From: Straminergon stramineum
Taxonomy: Eukaryota; Streptophyta; Bryopsida; Hypnales; Calliergonaceae
Length of the DNA stretch: 64,000 bases
Reading direction: 5' to 3'
Assembly: GCA_963920665.1 (NCBI GenBank)
Contig: OY987265.1
Location: forward strand, 27,657,001 to 27,721,000
Of this stretch, positions 1 to 12,042 are shown one piece after another. Numbering within the stretch: the first letter of the stretch is position 1; each line of letters opens with the position of its first letter. The translations under genes and the position numbers were made by a program. The notes beneath the pieces are model-generated. The model worked only from the letters and a program-made list of their open reading frames with translations, made no database searches and had not been told where the DNA came from.

Positions 1-1189
1 CAGGTACCTTGGGTTCTATATGGAGCTTCAACTGGATTCTTCTACGACAAATTTGGGCGACTCCTATTGCAATGCCTTGTTGATTTGGCCCCTTCTTTCT
101 TCCTGTTCCAATCTTGTTCATTCCTCTTTGCTGTTGGTCTAGTACGGTTGCTTTTGTCTGCTATGGAATGCTTCCATCCTTGGCACCTGACTTCCTCAGA
201 GTAACAAATATTACTTGCATCTTCAAATCCTTCAACACTACTACCATCACTATTGTCCTGTGTTTCATCTAAGGTATTTTTCTCATAGTCTAATCCATTG
301 GGAAATCCTTGAAGTTCTCCTTTTTCTACTACCATATTTTTAGTTGAGAACGCATACAACCTCTAGAAATATTCATAGTTGAAAAACTTTGAACTCTCTC
401 AAGAAAGCCCACTTCTTGCACTATATCTCTATGGAAATGAATGTAAATAGACGATTGCAAGAGCTAATGTTACAGAGAGCCAACTAAAATCACTAAGCTT
501 CGAATTGAAAATGAAGACTTGAACAAGGAGAAGGAATTGTGCTCGATTGTTGTTAAAAGGCACCTAGAAACGGCCTCTAGTGATCATAACTACAAGTGAG
601 GGCGCACTAATATATTGCCACCATTGTTAATAAAACTATCAATTAGATTTAGCTAATTTGTCCCTTTAAGTACTATCAAGTAGTTATGTGCCTCTGCATG
701 AATCATACTCCATGAAATGGAAATTAGTTACCTGAATGCCATGTTAAACACATTAGTGTCTCAAATATGGGTTTAATTACCGCCGAATTTGTTTAGTGAC
801 AGCTCTGACATATTCGCACTATGCATAAAACATGGACTGCAAGACCCCCATATTTTACAGTAAACACTGAAAGATGGTTTTAATACCACTCTACTATTAC
901 TTTTAAGTGTTTTTCATTGGTGTGGAAAAGGGTACAGGGACGCTTTTGGGTGTTTTCACCTTATGGCAGGGTCTTCCCTTGGTTCAATGTATTGTTTCCT
1001 CTATCAATGAAAATTGTCCATGTGTTTCAAAAAATAATTTTTAAAATTTTCTTATTGTGAATAAAGAAATCATTAAGAATAATAATATAGGTGGGTAAGC
1101 CCAAAATTTTGAAGTGGACCTAAACCAAGTGAGCAGAAAATTATAAACCCTTCAAAGAAAAACATTAGATAAGGTTTATACAGGTCAAC
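1..1189. other. AT-rich left flank, one unassigned minus-strand ORF
   Basis: No gene is recognised. A minus-strand open frame of 105 codons at 42-359 begins at an ATG and is richer in acidic residues, Ser and Asn than chance AT-rich ORFs. It could be an exon or a transposon remnant, but no motif or family is visible. The rest is AT-rich sequence without a readable signal. Confidence 0.3.
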
Positions 1190-1569
1190 TTTCTCTTGGT
1201 TTTAGTCATAACATATGAACATTGTATGTTCACACATGTACACCAAGTAAAAATTAGTTAGGGCTATTAGAGTTGTCAAATTTTGATATTCTAAATGTAG
1301 GCCTTCTATTTGTCAATGTTGTAATAAAAAAAATTTGAAAAATATATGTACTTCTTGTGTTTAGAGATGGACACCAAGTAATAATTAGGTATGGCTATTA
1401 GAGTGGTTGAATTTTTATTTTGGGGGGTTTAGGACTTCTATAAGTCAAATATAAAAAAGAAAAAATGGGAACATATGTCCTAGTTTGGAGGCATATATGT
1501 ACACCAAGAAGTCATTATAAAGGGATATTAGAGTAGTCAAATTTTCATATTTCTAAATTTAGGCCTTTC

Positions 1570-2833
1570 CACTAGAAGAAAATGAAGGGTTTTGCGACTA
1601 CACTGTGCAACTGTTTTTTCAGTTGTATAGGACACTTGCAACTAGTTTGTGACTAGTGATATTCTGGAGAGTTGTAGCTGCAGTGGACACCCTAAAATCT
1701 AAGATTCAAGTGCAACAATTGCAAAAGTCATGCCTTGTATGCAACTTGTTTGCGACTTGCAGATTTGTAGATTTAAAAAATTTTAATCTCAATGATTTGT
1801 AAATTTCAGAATTTCATATCAACCTTCTTTCTAGATTTTTGAATTTCAGAACTACATTTTTCTAGATTTCAAAATTTCAAATCTACCTTTTTCTAGATTC
1901 AGATCTACCTTCTTTTTAGATTTTTGAATTTCAGAACTACCTTTTTTCTAGATTTCAAATTTTCAAATTTACCTTTTTCTAGATACAGATCTTCCTTATT
2001 CCTAGATTTCAAAAATTCAAATATTGGTATTTAATAGATTTCATTGGTTTAGGATACCTTACAATCCCATAGATTTTAAAATTTCTAGAATTTTAAATGT
2101 TTTTTTATTTCTATAGATTGTAGGAATCTATACTCTATAGAAATTTACAAATCATAAAAACTTAGAAATTGTGGAAATCTTAGAATTCTATCAACAAAGT
2201 CCATTGCACAAGTTTACAACAACTTGCAAATCTTATATGTCCAACCTAATGGTACTCTTTACAATTGATATGGGACCATTGATATAAGACAAATGGGAAT
2301 GAACTTTGGAAGCAACTAGGAAACAACTAGAAAACAACTAAGAAACAACTAGTGTACAACTTCATAGCAACTAGGAAACAATTAGCTTCAATACTAGAAA
2401 ATTCAATTTTTTTGTTGATTTGGTTGCATTCATTTGGTTCACTTTTCTATTGAATTCTTTTCTAATCAACAAATTACTCTCCAAATCAATAGAAAAGTGA
2501 ATCAAATCTATGCAACCAAATCAATGAAAAAGCTGAATTTTCTAGTACTATAGGAAACGACTAAGAAACAACTAGTATACAACTAGAAAGCAACTAGGAA
2601 ACAACTATGGTCATTTTACAGTTGCAATCTTTTCCTAGTTGTTTCCTAGTTGTTTTTTGCAACTACAGATTGACTACTTTGCAACTAAAACAATGTGTCA
2701 ATGTTGTAAAGCAATGACATAAAACAATTACATTAGATTTGGTGCTAATAGAGAGGATTACAGTCGCAAGATAGTTGTATTGGACACTAGTTGCATAGTG
2801 GCCAGTTGTGCCGGACACGTTTTTCTTCTAGTG
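1570..2833. mobile_element. Non-autonomous CACTA (En/Spm) element
   Basis: The left end reads CACTAGAAGAAAA (1570-1582) and the right end is its reverse complement TTTTCTTCTAGTG (2821-2833). A 3-bp target duplication TTC flanks both sides (1567-1569 and 2834-2836), as expected of the CACTA superfamily. Subterminal CAACTAG/CTAGTTG words recur many times towards both ends, typical of CACTA transposase-binding regions. At 1264 bp with no long ORF it cannot encode its own transposase and would need one in trans. Matching tandem-array sequence on both sides confirms the boundaries. Confidence 0.92.
2390..2552. mobile_element. Foldback segment nested in the CACTA element
   Basis: An imperfect palindrome lies inside the CACTA element. 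The left arm begins TACTAGAAAATTCA and continues through GATTTGGTTGCAT and TTCACTTTTCTATT. The right arm carries the complements and ends TGAATTTTCTAGTA. It could be a separate foldback MITE that inserted into the CACTA element or an internal feature of it. No clear target duplication was identified. Confidence 0.6.
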
Positions 2834-2910
2834 TTCATTGGTCAAGGATGAAAGAATTTGAAAACATATGTACTTACTATGTTTAGAGATATACACCAAG
2901 TAAGAATTTG

Positions 2911-3251
2911 TTAGCAATAGATGAAACTTGAAGGCTCCTCGAGCCCACAAGTTATCTTGAGTTCCCAAGCTATGGGAATTCGCCACAACAATTGTATGAC
3001 GTGGCACAGTCACTGCCACATCAAAAAATAATATTTTTCTTAGAATTTTAATTATTTTCAAAATATTTTATAATTCAATTTTAAGTTTATCAATACTTTC
3101 TAGAAATTTTGGGAAAAATTTAAAAAGAAAAAAAATTCAAAATTTTTGAAATTCAGCCTATTATGGACTGGTTCCCAATTTCTGGCAGCGCAGGGAACAA
3201 TGCAAGGAACAACCCTGAAACAGGCTCTTGGAGCCCTCAAATGTCCCCTAA
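2911..3251. mobile_element. MITE family A, copy 1
   Basis: This ~335-bp AT-rich element has related inverted ends: left TTAG...CTTGAAGGCTCC and right GGGCCCTCAA...CCCCTAA-like sequence. It interrupts the fourth unit of the ~131-bp array, which fixes its approximate limits. A second copy at 18903-19236 shares the order of blocks: CTATGGGAA, GCCAC-TCAAAAAA, a poly-A/T middle, GTTCTC/GTTCCCA and GGGAACAACC. The superfamily is not established because the target duplication is ambiguous. Confidence 0.7.
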
Positions 3252-3305
3252 TGAGCTATTAGAGTGGTCAAATTTTCATATTTCTAAGTTTAGATCTTCT
3301 ATTGG

Positions 3306-4060
3306 TCAATGTTATGAGAGAGAAGGTTTAGGAAGGTAAGCCAAATAATTAGAAAGGTTTTTAACGGTAAGCTAAAAAATGAAGACACACTTATAAATAT
3401 AATTAAAAAAATCATAAAAGATTTCTAAAGATAAACCCCAAGATTAGGACAAAATTATAAAGATAGGCTACAAAATTAGAACAAAATTAGAAATGTAAGC
3501 AAAGAAAATTTAGAAGATTTCTAAAGGTAAATCCTAAAAATAGGATATAATTATGAAGGTAGGCCAAGAAATAGGATACAATTATAAAAATAATCAAGTT
3601 TTTTGAAGATAAGTTTTTTGAATATAAAGCCCAAGATCAAGAAACGCTTATCATGGTAGGCCAAAAAAAGGACATGATTATGAACTAAGGTTAGCCAAAA
3701 AAATATAGAAGGTTTCTAAAGGTAAGCTAAAAAATCAAGACACAATTAAGAAGGTAGGTCAAAAAATTAGGACATAATTATAAAGGTATGCCAAAAAATT
3801 ATAGAAGGTTTTGATGAGGTTACAATTATAAAGTCCCACTAAAAAGATAGGACACAAGCATGAAGACTCACCAAAATACTATAGAAAGTTTAGGAAGATA
3901 AACCCCAAGCTTATGACACAATTATAAAGGTAGGCCCAAAAAATTATGACACAATTATAAAAGTAAGCCAAAAAAATTTAGAAGATTTTTAAAGGTAAAC
4001 TTCAAGATTAGGACATGATTAGGAAATCAGTCAAAAAAGTTGTAGAAGTTAAAAAAATTG
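3306..4060. repeat. Degenerate AT-rich minisatellite
   Basis: Short words recur in irregular order over about 750 bp: GGTAAGCC, TAGGCCAAAAAA, GACACAATTATAAAGG and ATAGAAGGTTTCTAAAGG. More than ten divergent copies at roughly 35-60 bp spacing can be picked out by eye. The pattern is an old, variable tandem repeat. Nothing in it looks coding. Confidence 0.65.
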
Positions 4061-4416
4061 AGAAACTACAATGAAAAAAAATTTGAGGATAAATAAATAA
4101 ACTGGGAAGCAAAGGAAAAAAATGTAAATCATGAACAGAAATTGCCCTTCAAGTAGAGGCAAAAAAATGGGAAGCTGAGGAAATGAATTGCCTTTCAATT
4201 TAGAAAGGTTCACACATTCAATTGCAACAAAAAAATAATACATTATTCAAATTGGACAATAAATTGGTAAACTCTTATATTTTCAAAAGTGAATGGCTTC
4301 TTCATATAGAAGAATAGAATTTACTTACTTTAAATATGAGTTTAGAATTAATGGTGGGCCCACATGAATACATTACTAAATGTACTAAGGGGTTTAAAAT
4401 AAAAGCTTTATCTTTT

Positions 4417-4453
<37 letters not shown>

Positions 4454-7400
4454 CATATAAATGTATTTATTAATATTTTTAGTACATTTAGTTTTACTTG
4501 TACATAAAGTCTTATATATGTATCTATTACACATACATGTACTTTTTTATATTTATATTATCATTAATTTAATTTATAAATTCTTATATAATCTTCTATT
4601 CTTTCATTATTTTTTCTTTTGGATTTTTTGTACCCTTCAAAAGTATGTGGTGTGTGCATTGTGAAAAATTGGTTCCAAAGCGTCCCTACATTCTTGTAGG
4701 TCATGCATTGGGATAAGGTTTAGTATATGGCATGCGCATTGTGAACAATTAGTTCCAAAGTGTCTCCACATACTACATTGGGATGTATGAGGAAAAAAAT
4801 GGATTGTAGAAGCTAAATTGGGCTACAATTCATAAGAGGTTTGAATACCTTACTAGTACTATATTGAATAGTGAAATTAGGTTGCCTTATGCCAAAAAAG
4901 TTACTTTATGAGCCATAAAAGCCAACAAAATCTTCTACATATATTTCCATTAGTACATGTGAAGGTTTATAAGTCCTAATTATAAAAACACCTAAATAAA
5001 AAATAATGTGTTCTAGTAGAATAGTAGTAAATATTTATATAGGGTCAAATGTCAAGAAATTAGTGTGGAAAAACCTAATTTCACTATTTAGTGTACATTA
5101 CATGTGTGTAGGAAGTAGGATTTAGTTCTACCCTAACCAACAAATGTTCCCCTTTAGTATAAAGCCAAAAAACTTGACTGTGATATGTTTATGGCACTAT
5201 GGATAAATGAAAAACTTATGATTGCATCCATCAATGTGACCCATCCCTTGTCATCCAATTTTGATTAGCTCTGTCTTCTCCCGCCTAACAACTCTCCCTT
5301 TCCTAAAGCCAGGCAACTCTCTTCCAAAATTTTGATTGTGCTTCCACTGTCACCAAACCCTATGCCACAGTATTCTTCAGTTCTCCCCTTCAAATTACAA
5401 CAACCCTAGTTTCACTTGTCAAACGGTAATCTTGCACCACCATCACCAACCCTCCTCATTCCCCTCAATCTTTTAGTTGCACCTAGTCTCCAGCAAGCTT
5501 GTTTTGATTCTTGAGAAGACCCTTCTACCACTTGGCTCAAGTGCCTTCTTGTAGCAAACGGATGGGAAAGTGTCACAAGTAGTGGGTTATGATTGGGAAG
5601 GGACTTTGGTTCTGTAGGTTACCATTTTTGTTTGTGGTGTTGGTTGAATTTTACTAGCTTATGTGTTTGTCTGTTTGTTTGTTTATAGGGCATTTGCTGT
5701 CACAAAGGCTCTTAATTATAATTCTCCTTATGTTTACATGCTGCAACTTGTTTCTCTCTTCACCTTGGCAAGTTTAGGTTGAAACTTGCATTATGAACTG
5801 GTGAAGCCTCTGTGATGCACATAAAATGCAACAAGTAGTTGAACTAAGAACAAACTGCATCTTTTAGTTTAGGGGATTTTTTTTTGTGCTTTCATAATTT
5901 GGAGAGTGCACAAATGCAGCCACTTAGCTTTTAAAGTTGAATCTGAGTGAGAATTTTTGGCATCTATCCTATGTTGAGTGCAAGGAGGAGCATTATATGC
6001 TTAGAATTGGCTGCAATGTAGCACAAGGGTTGCCCTTCTTTTTAAGTGTCTCTTATGAATCAATATCACATCTATGAGGCAATTTGGCTAGCTAAACACT
6101 CAACAAGTTTATGCTTCCTATTAGCATCTTTACTCAAACTTTTCACAGAGGCGGAGGAAATGTTAGAGTTAGATTTGTAAATTGGATTTTTCTCACTTTC
6201 AATTTTAGGTGCTACTTTTGCCTCTTTTATTCATACATGTGAGGAGGAGTTGCATTCGTAACCTCCAAACTGATACTGCATTCTCACATTTGTAGTCACA
6301 CATTTTCCAATTGATTTTTGATATTTGGTCATATATTTCTACTCAGATTTTAACTTCAAATGCCACTGCAATTTTTTTTCATGGGGTAGTTTTTTCTTAC
6401 TTGTGCACTTGTTTTTGTGGAACAACTTTTTTAATTGCACCATTTGTTGCCTATCTTTTGTTGAAGAGGCTCAGTAAGATTGATTTCAAAAAGGCTTGCA
6501 ACTTTGTTGCCTTGTACAAGAATTTTGATAGTGGCCTTCTTTGCATTCTTGGTGGAGAATCCCATGCAAGCTAAAGTAAGATCCCAAACCAACCACTATG
6601 TGGATAAAGATTTGTTATGGTGTTGGTTCTGTTTTGTTGTCTCCTTGTTTTCTTTTAGTTTTTACTTTAAGATTAGAAGTACATCAACTTGTGATAAATT
6701 TTTAAGAGCTATGATTGTACTCGTATTCCCAGGAGGTAAGATATTTAGTTTCCAATGTAGGTCTTGTAACTTGAGACACACTGCTAGATGTAAGTGTTCA
6801 ATCAAAATTATTGAACATTTGAGTGTTTGAAATTAAAAATATAGAAGCTTAAATGTTTGATATTCTTGTAGAGAGCATGAGCTTAAGATTGTACATGAAT
6901 GGAATTTCAAGGATGTTGAGTTACTCAAGAATGTTATTTTGAAGGACAAACCTTGTATTTCTGTAAACGTATTGCTTTCTGTGTATAGTTGGCTAGTCAA
7001 AGGAGGCATGCTTCGTAGTGGTTTGCTTTATGAGTTATGTTATTATTGATCACTTTTCTAGTGGAACTTGGACATGTAATATGTACAATAGGCATTGCAA
7101 TTCCTTATGCTTTGATATTGACCAAGTTTTTTTTGCCAAGTTTGATATTCTTGGTGGATTCTTGCTAATCCAGTCATAATGGACCGGGTGCATTGGATTG
7201 ACAAGAAAACACTTTGAGCAATTTATTCTCGATTTCCAGGTTAGATTCTATTTTTTAACCTTTAAATACCTATCAATTTTAGACAACTTAGATGTGCTAT
7301 TACATTTGTCTTCTATAAGTTTTTTGAAAGTTGACCCTAAACATTTGACTTTATTAATCCACCCAAAATAAAAATATTACTATTGGTATTTGGATTTTGT

Positions 7401-8255
7401 TACAATAGGCTAAATTCCAAGGTTATAAATATGGTTATTAATATTGTTTGTTTGTGCATGATTTTCAGGAGCATATACATAAGCGATAGAAATAGTTGGA
7501 GGTTAAATTCAGTGGTTACCAACAAATTTTACAATTCAACTTCCTTGAAGCTTCCAGATCATTGAGTCTATTTGTATCAATGTAGGTTGGGAAGCTTCAG
7601 GAAAACTCTTGGTGATTTTGAGCAAGAGAAGGCTATGTGGATTTGCTTAAATTTGTTTTGTGAACAATTGCAAGTGAAATATAGTGTCAAATGTATAGAT
7701 CAGCTTAGTTATTTCTCATTATCTAAAGATTAGAGTTTTAGGGTTTTGTTTTTTGGACTTAAATTGTGGTTGTTAGTATTTGTTTGTATATCATTTTGTC
7801 ATTGTAAAATGCAAACTTTGCTTTGAGAAACAATTGTAAGAAGTTACAACACACATTTTGAAGGAATTATGTACTTACAAACAAAGCTAATGAAGATGAT
7901 AGGGACCTCGACTGAGATATATTATGACTTGGACCTTATAGTATATCAAGAAGTTTTGAAGTCCCTTGAAATTGAAGTTGTGTTTTCTAAGTACATAATT
8001 AGATGACACCTCGGCTGTGTGTTGCTATGACTTTACTTATAGCATCACAAGATGCTTTGAAGTGTTATTCTATACCTTCAGTTTCCTATATTTACATGAT
8101 ATTTGTAACAAATTTACTTTACATAACATGCAGTTCTACAAAATATAAATGCAGTCAATTCATAGGGGATTTAAGAATTTAATGAAGCATCCATTATTTG
8201 AAGAGTGAATATAAAGAATATTTATTAAACATTTAAATTCATATTTTTAATTTGT
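4061..8255. other. Gene-free stretch upstream of the zinc-finger/dioxygenase-like gene
   Basis: A (TA)n microsatellite occupies 4420-4452. From about 5230 to 5700 the sequence becomes C/T-rich with ACCCTA-like words and then T/G-rich, which would suit an upstream promoter and untranslated exon of the downstream plus-strand gene, but this is a guess. Open frames at 6311-6830 encode Phe/Leu/Cys-rich peptides without a motif and look like chance. No RNA gene was recognised. Confidence 0.4.
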
Positions 8256-9694
8256 ATGTCCACGGTAGGGATGAAGTCTCGATCATGGGTGAAGAAGAAT
8301 GAAATAGAGAAGCGGAGGGATCTTGGAATTCAAGATCCAAACAAACATGAATGTTTGTTTTGCAAATGCTTTATACCAAATTTAGAGGGGCCTTTGAATG
8401 ACCATTATACCGGTAAAATGCACAAGCGGTTGGAGAAATTACAATTGTATACACCATTTTTTCAAGAAGAGGGCCTTATTCCAACTACCTTTGGAAATAC
8501 ATATGAGTGTAGGAGTTGTGGGGGCCTTGGTATTCCAGCAGATGTGAAAAAACTTAAAGCACATATATTGGATGTGCACTCTGTAAGTCCAGACAAAAAG
8601 TATCCAAATCTCCTTTCGAATTTGGACTTATGGTATGTAGGGGGTGAAGAGGTAGATGTTATACGAAACGTGCAAAAAATTAGACCCAAAACCTATTGGG
8701 TAAATGAGTACAACCTTGAGGATGAGTGCAAAACTTATGAACAAATTGCATCACCTACTTTATGTGTAGATTAATTGGAATGTTCTTTTCATTTCCTTCT
8801 TATAAATGGTCATTTTAGTTGTAGTCTACTAAGCACCATGACTGAGCTTGCTACATTCTTGGAGGCAAAAGGAAATCCAACCAAATGGAGAGAAATGAAA
8901 AGATCACCACATGATTCCAAAATTGTGACTTTGGGATTCCGGTATGCATATGGCGAGATTGGGAGGTGAGTATATATACGTCAATTACAAAGTACAATAT
9001 TGTTTTTAGTATTTATTTATTTATACTTATTTGATTTTTTCTTGAATTTATATGTTTCAACATGGTATGTAAGGGTGCTATTCTCGGGTTGATCAACTAT
9101 GTAGTATGGTTAGTGATCATTTGAAACTGCAGTTTCCTACTGTTTTCGATCACTTGGAGGCTATTTTAGAGCAAGAAGGCATAATAAACGAGGACAACAT
9201 GAGGCTTGGGAATACTCCCTTTACAACCATGTCTATTACATGTGATTACAATTGCAACATTCATATGGATTCAGATAATGTCTCGTATGGATTCTTGGTT
9301 TGGTTTGGTGCAAATGGTAAGTATTATTTTTTATTTTTTCAATTCTTTCTTGGTTATGTTATTGTAGATCTTATAGCAATTATATTTGTACTCACTTCAT
9401 TTTGTTGTGTTGTTAGGTAAAAGAGACAAAGATGGAAATGAAGTTTATTTTTATTTGCTAGGGGTTAAACTTTTCACAATACCTGAGATTGGGGATGTTT
9501 TCCTTTGCAAAGCCAAAGATTTGACCCACTGTATGAAGACAGTGGGTAATTGTGGACTATTTGGTACAGTACTTTACCAGAAGGCTTTGTTCTTTAGGTG
9601 GTATTCCATTTTAAAGAGTGTAATGTTTATAGGTAGTCCTATTTATAATAAACTTTTGGCTACTTGGCCTGAAAGTTCTAATATTGAATATTAG
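8256..9694 (+). CDS. Zinc-finger protein joined to a Tet/JBP-like Fe(II)/2-oxoglutarate dioxygenase domain (candidate)
   Basis: The first block (8256-8774, ATG at 8256 or 8271) encodes two zinc fingers: C-x2-C-x13-H-x5-H (CLFC...HYTGKMH) and C-x2-C-x14-H-x4-H (CRSC...HILDVH). The second block starts at or before ATG 8838. Its exons are 8838-8965, 9105-9316 and 9417-9694, with GT-AG introns of 139 and 100 bp that keep the frame, giving 205 aa ending at TAG. It contains IHMDSDN (His 9262, Asp 9268) followed by GFLVWFG, then KLFTIPEIGDVFL and LTHCMK (His 9527). This order, HxD, a strand with Pro-Glu-x-Gly, then a distal His, matches the Fe(II)-binding layout of Tet/JBP-type dioxygenases as I know them from fungal families. 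The blocks are in the same frame. A 111- or 117-bp intron (donor 8708, acceptor 8818 or 8824) would join them; otherwise they are two adjacent genes. The 2-oxoglutarate-binding basic residue is not assigned. Substrate is unknown; DNA or RNA methylpyrimidine is an inference from the family. Confidence 0.6.
8966..9104 (+). other. Intron deciding the dioxygenase reading frame
   Basis: The donor is GAG|GTGAGT and the acceptor TATGTAG|T. A nearer acceptor at 9073 gives a stop after seven codons, so the 9104 acceptor is preferred. It joins AG to T as a Ser codon and keeps the frame into the MVSDHLKLQF segment. The next intron (9317-9416) has donor G|GTAAGT and acceptor TTAG|GT and also preserves the frame. 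Confidence 0.75.
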
Positions 9695-11617
9695 AATTAT
9701 ATAGTGTAGTAGTATAGGTTCTTTGTCTTTGATAGATCTTCTAATTCATGTTATTAAATCCATTCTAGTATACTATGATTTTCTTGGTATTCATTTTGTA
9801 CATTCATTTTTTGTGTCCTTATTTTTATATGACTTCACTTGTATACTACACCATATATGTTGGCAATTCAAAAGTGGAGTAGTATGAGGATTAGAAATTG
9901 ACTAGAAAAAAATAATTCATGCTAAATTTTCTAGTACATCAAAAATTAAAAGGTTATTATAATTTGAATGACATAAAAAAATTGAAGATAATGTAATAGC
10001 AATATGAAGGGAATTTATGAAATGAAGGAAACTAACTTCTTATTCTATTGTATTTAATGGGAATATTTGTACCTTGGGCATTTAGAGAGCAAAAAAAGTT
10101 GAAGATAATGTAATAGTACTATAAAGGGAATTATGAAATGAGGAGAATAACTTCTTCATGTATTATATTTAATGGAAAAATTTATTTGGCATTAAAAAAC
10201 TTGTACCTAAATAATAATTAGTATATCAAAATATACTTGTAATGTATTTTTGAGAAATGATTTTTTCTTACAAAAATATTAATGACAATGACAAGGAAAC
10301 ATATAACTAATGAGAGATAGTTTCCTTGATTTGTATATAGTTATATGATTTATAGTGCATTGATGGCAATGTATTATTGAGATTCTATTTGTTACAAAGT
10401 ATATATGCTATAATAAAATCTCTCATGACCAAATTATTTTTGCATCAACTAGCAAATGAAACTTCTAATAGATTAGCAATTTTCTACCATAATGGCTATT
10501 GTATTCTAATTGAGTTCTAGCAATTGAAAAACTATCAATCCAATAAGTATTGTATTTCATGTTTGAGTACTTGGTAATACTAGAGGCAAAGGCTAAATTG
10601 TACAAACTACAAAGCTAGATTATATACATGTTTAGTGAACTCATCAAATCTTGCAAGGGTAACTAAACTAGATGATTCTTGTAATGTGGTTTACAATTTT
10701 TGTTTGCAAACTAGATATCCTATAATTCTACCTTTTTCAAGTTACTAGCACCAAGTAGAATGTTCAAATGTGAACCTAAAATTCATATGACCATTGATTT
10801 CAAGCCATCACTTAGTTTGCTACCATTTTGCAACTAGATATGAATGAAAATTTATATTTTTTTTCTAGGAATGAAGTCATGTGTCTACTAGAAGTCATCA
10901 AATTTCAAATTGAAAAAAAAATTGAATTATTATGAATATTTTAGAAAAAAATTCCAAAATATCATATCAAATATAGAATAGACTCTAAAATATGAAATTT
11001 CCACTATAGATGTATCTATGTATTATAGTGTATGATATCATGGTATGGATGAAAGTTATTGTATTACTTTAAATTAGATAAATAACTAATTATCATTTTA
11101 TAGGTCCAAAATTCATAATGCCAATTGGATATAAGAAAAATTTGAACCAGTTTCATGTGTTTTTAAAGAAAATTTAAAAAGATGTTGAGACTTGAGGACT
11201 AGGCATGCAATGAAGTTGGACTTGGGGATTAGGACTACACCAGAGTTGAACTTGGTGACTAGGCTTGCATTGGAGTTGCTATAACTACCACTTACTGGCT
11301 ACATTGGTCACCCTTCGTGCAACCTCTACAGCTCCTGTCAAGTATTTTCTCTCACCCCAATGTATGTCTAAACCCTTGTATTGTATTCTTCATCGAATAC
11401 AGGCTTTGCATAGGCACAAAATCTTTAAATTTGCTAATTTTTTTTTAAAAAAATTGCTAAATTTTCAACTTACTCTTGCCCCCAACTTCATAGTTCAACA
11501 CATTTCATGTTGATTCTATTTGTGTTATGTAAATGCAACTAGAACCTAAACCATAGGCCATTTCAAGCCATCTCAGCGTTAAAGGGTTAATTTCATGATT
11601 TTGAAAATGGCATGGTA
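9695..11617. repeat. AT-rich spacer with a ~118-bp tandem duplication and a short triplication
   Basis: Two adjacent copies lie at about 9974-10085 and 10090-10200, both carrying GAAGATAATGTAATAG, GAAGGGAA/TAAAGGGAA and TATTTAATGG. At about 11185-11280 a ~31-bp unit (ACTTGRGGAYTAGG...GAGTTG) occurs three times. The remainder is AT-rich without coding signs. Confidence 0.6.
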
Positions 11618-12042
11618 CATAAGGTAGACCAACCCATTTTTGCTAGCTTCCTATAACCGCCATCCTAGTTTTGGCCCCATCTCCACCATAAAACTCACCC
11701 AAATCTATTCCCTATTTTGACAATTTTAGTGCATTAATTTCAACTTGGGTAACGTGTCAGCCTTTGATTGGTGGATACTCCAGTGTTAATAGGTAAATGT
11801 AATGGCGGTTATAGGTTTAGGATAGGACATTTATGACTCTAGTCTAGTGGCAGTTCTGTAATTTAGGGCAGACCACTTTAAAAATTCATAGAAATTACAA
11901 TTTTAACCGAAAAATTATAATTCCACTTGGGTTTGATTCATGAAATATGTGCACACCTCTGAAAAATACATGTCCCTCCTAGAGTTGGTCCTAATATATT
12001 CAGATTGCGAATCATGGTGGTAATAGGTTAGTCTACCTTATG
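11618..12042. mobile_element. MITE family B, copy 1
   Basis: This 425-bp element has terminal inverted repeats CATAAGGTAGACCAACC (left) and GGTTAGTCTACCTTATG (right). The interior contains GGCCCCATCTCCACCAT, GGTTTAGGATAGGAC, GACTCTAGTCTA and TAATTCCACTTGG. All of these recur in the same order in the copy at 13038-13462. No coding capacity. The ends suggest a TA or short target duplication but this is not proven. Confidence 0.88.

Larger units (their letters stand above)
1190..3330. repeat. Decayed ~131-bp tandem array, four units, split by two transposons
   Basis: The word CTATTAGAG with its context (ACACCAAGTAA upstream, TCAAATTTTCATATTTC and a GGTCAATGTT-like word downstream) recurs near 1263, 1394, 1524 and 3255. 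The first three are spaced 131 and 130 bp. The gap between the third and fourth returns to about one unit once the CACTA element with its target duplication and the MITE are removed. The array therefore existed before both insertions. No coding content is seen. Confidence 0.75.

Noticed and set aside
6311..6830. Two overlapping plus-strand open frames with hydrophobic segments
   Set aside because: Composition is T-driven (Phe/Leu/Cys), frames overlap, and no motif or splice context supports a gene.
9073..9104. Alternative splice acceptor at 9073 for the dioxygenase-like gene
   Set aside because: Joining there gives a stop codon after seven codons, while 9104 keeps the frame.
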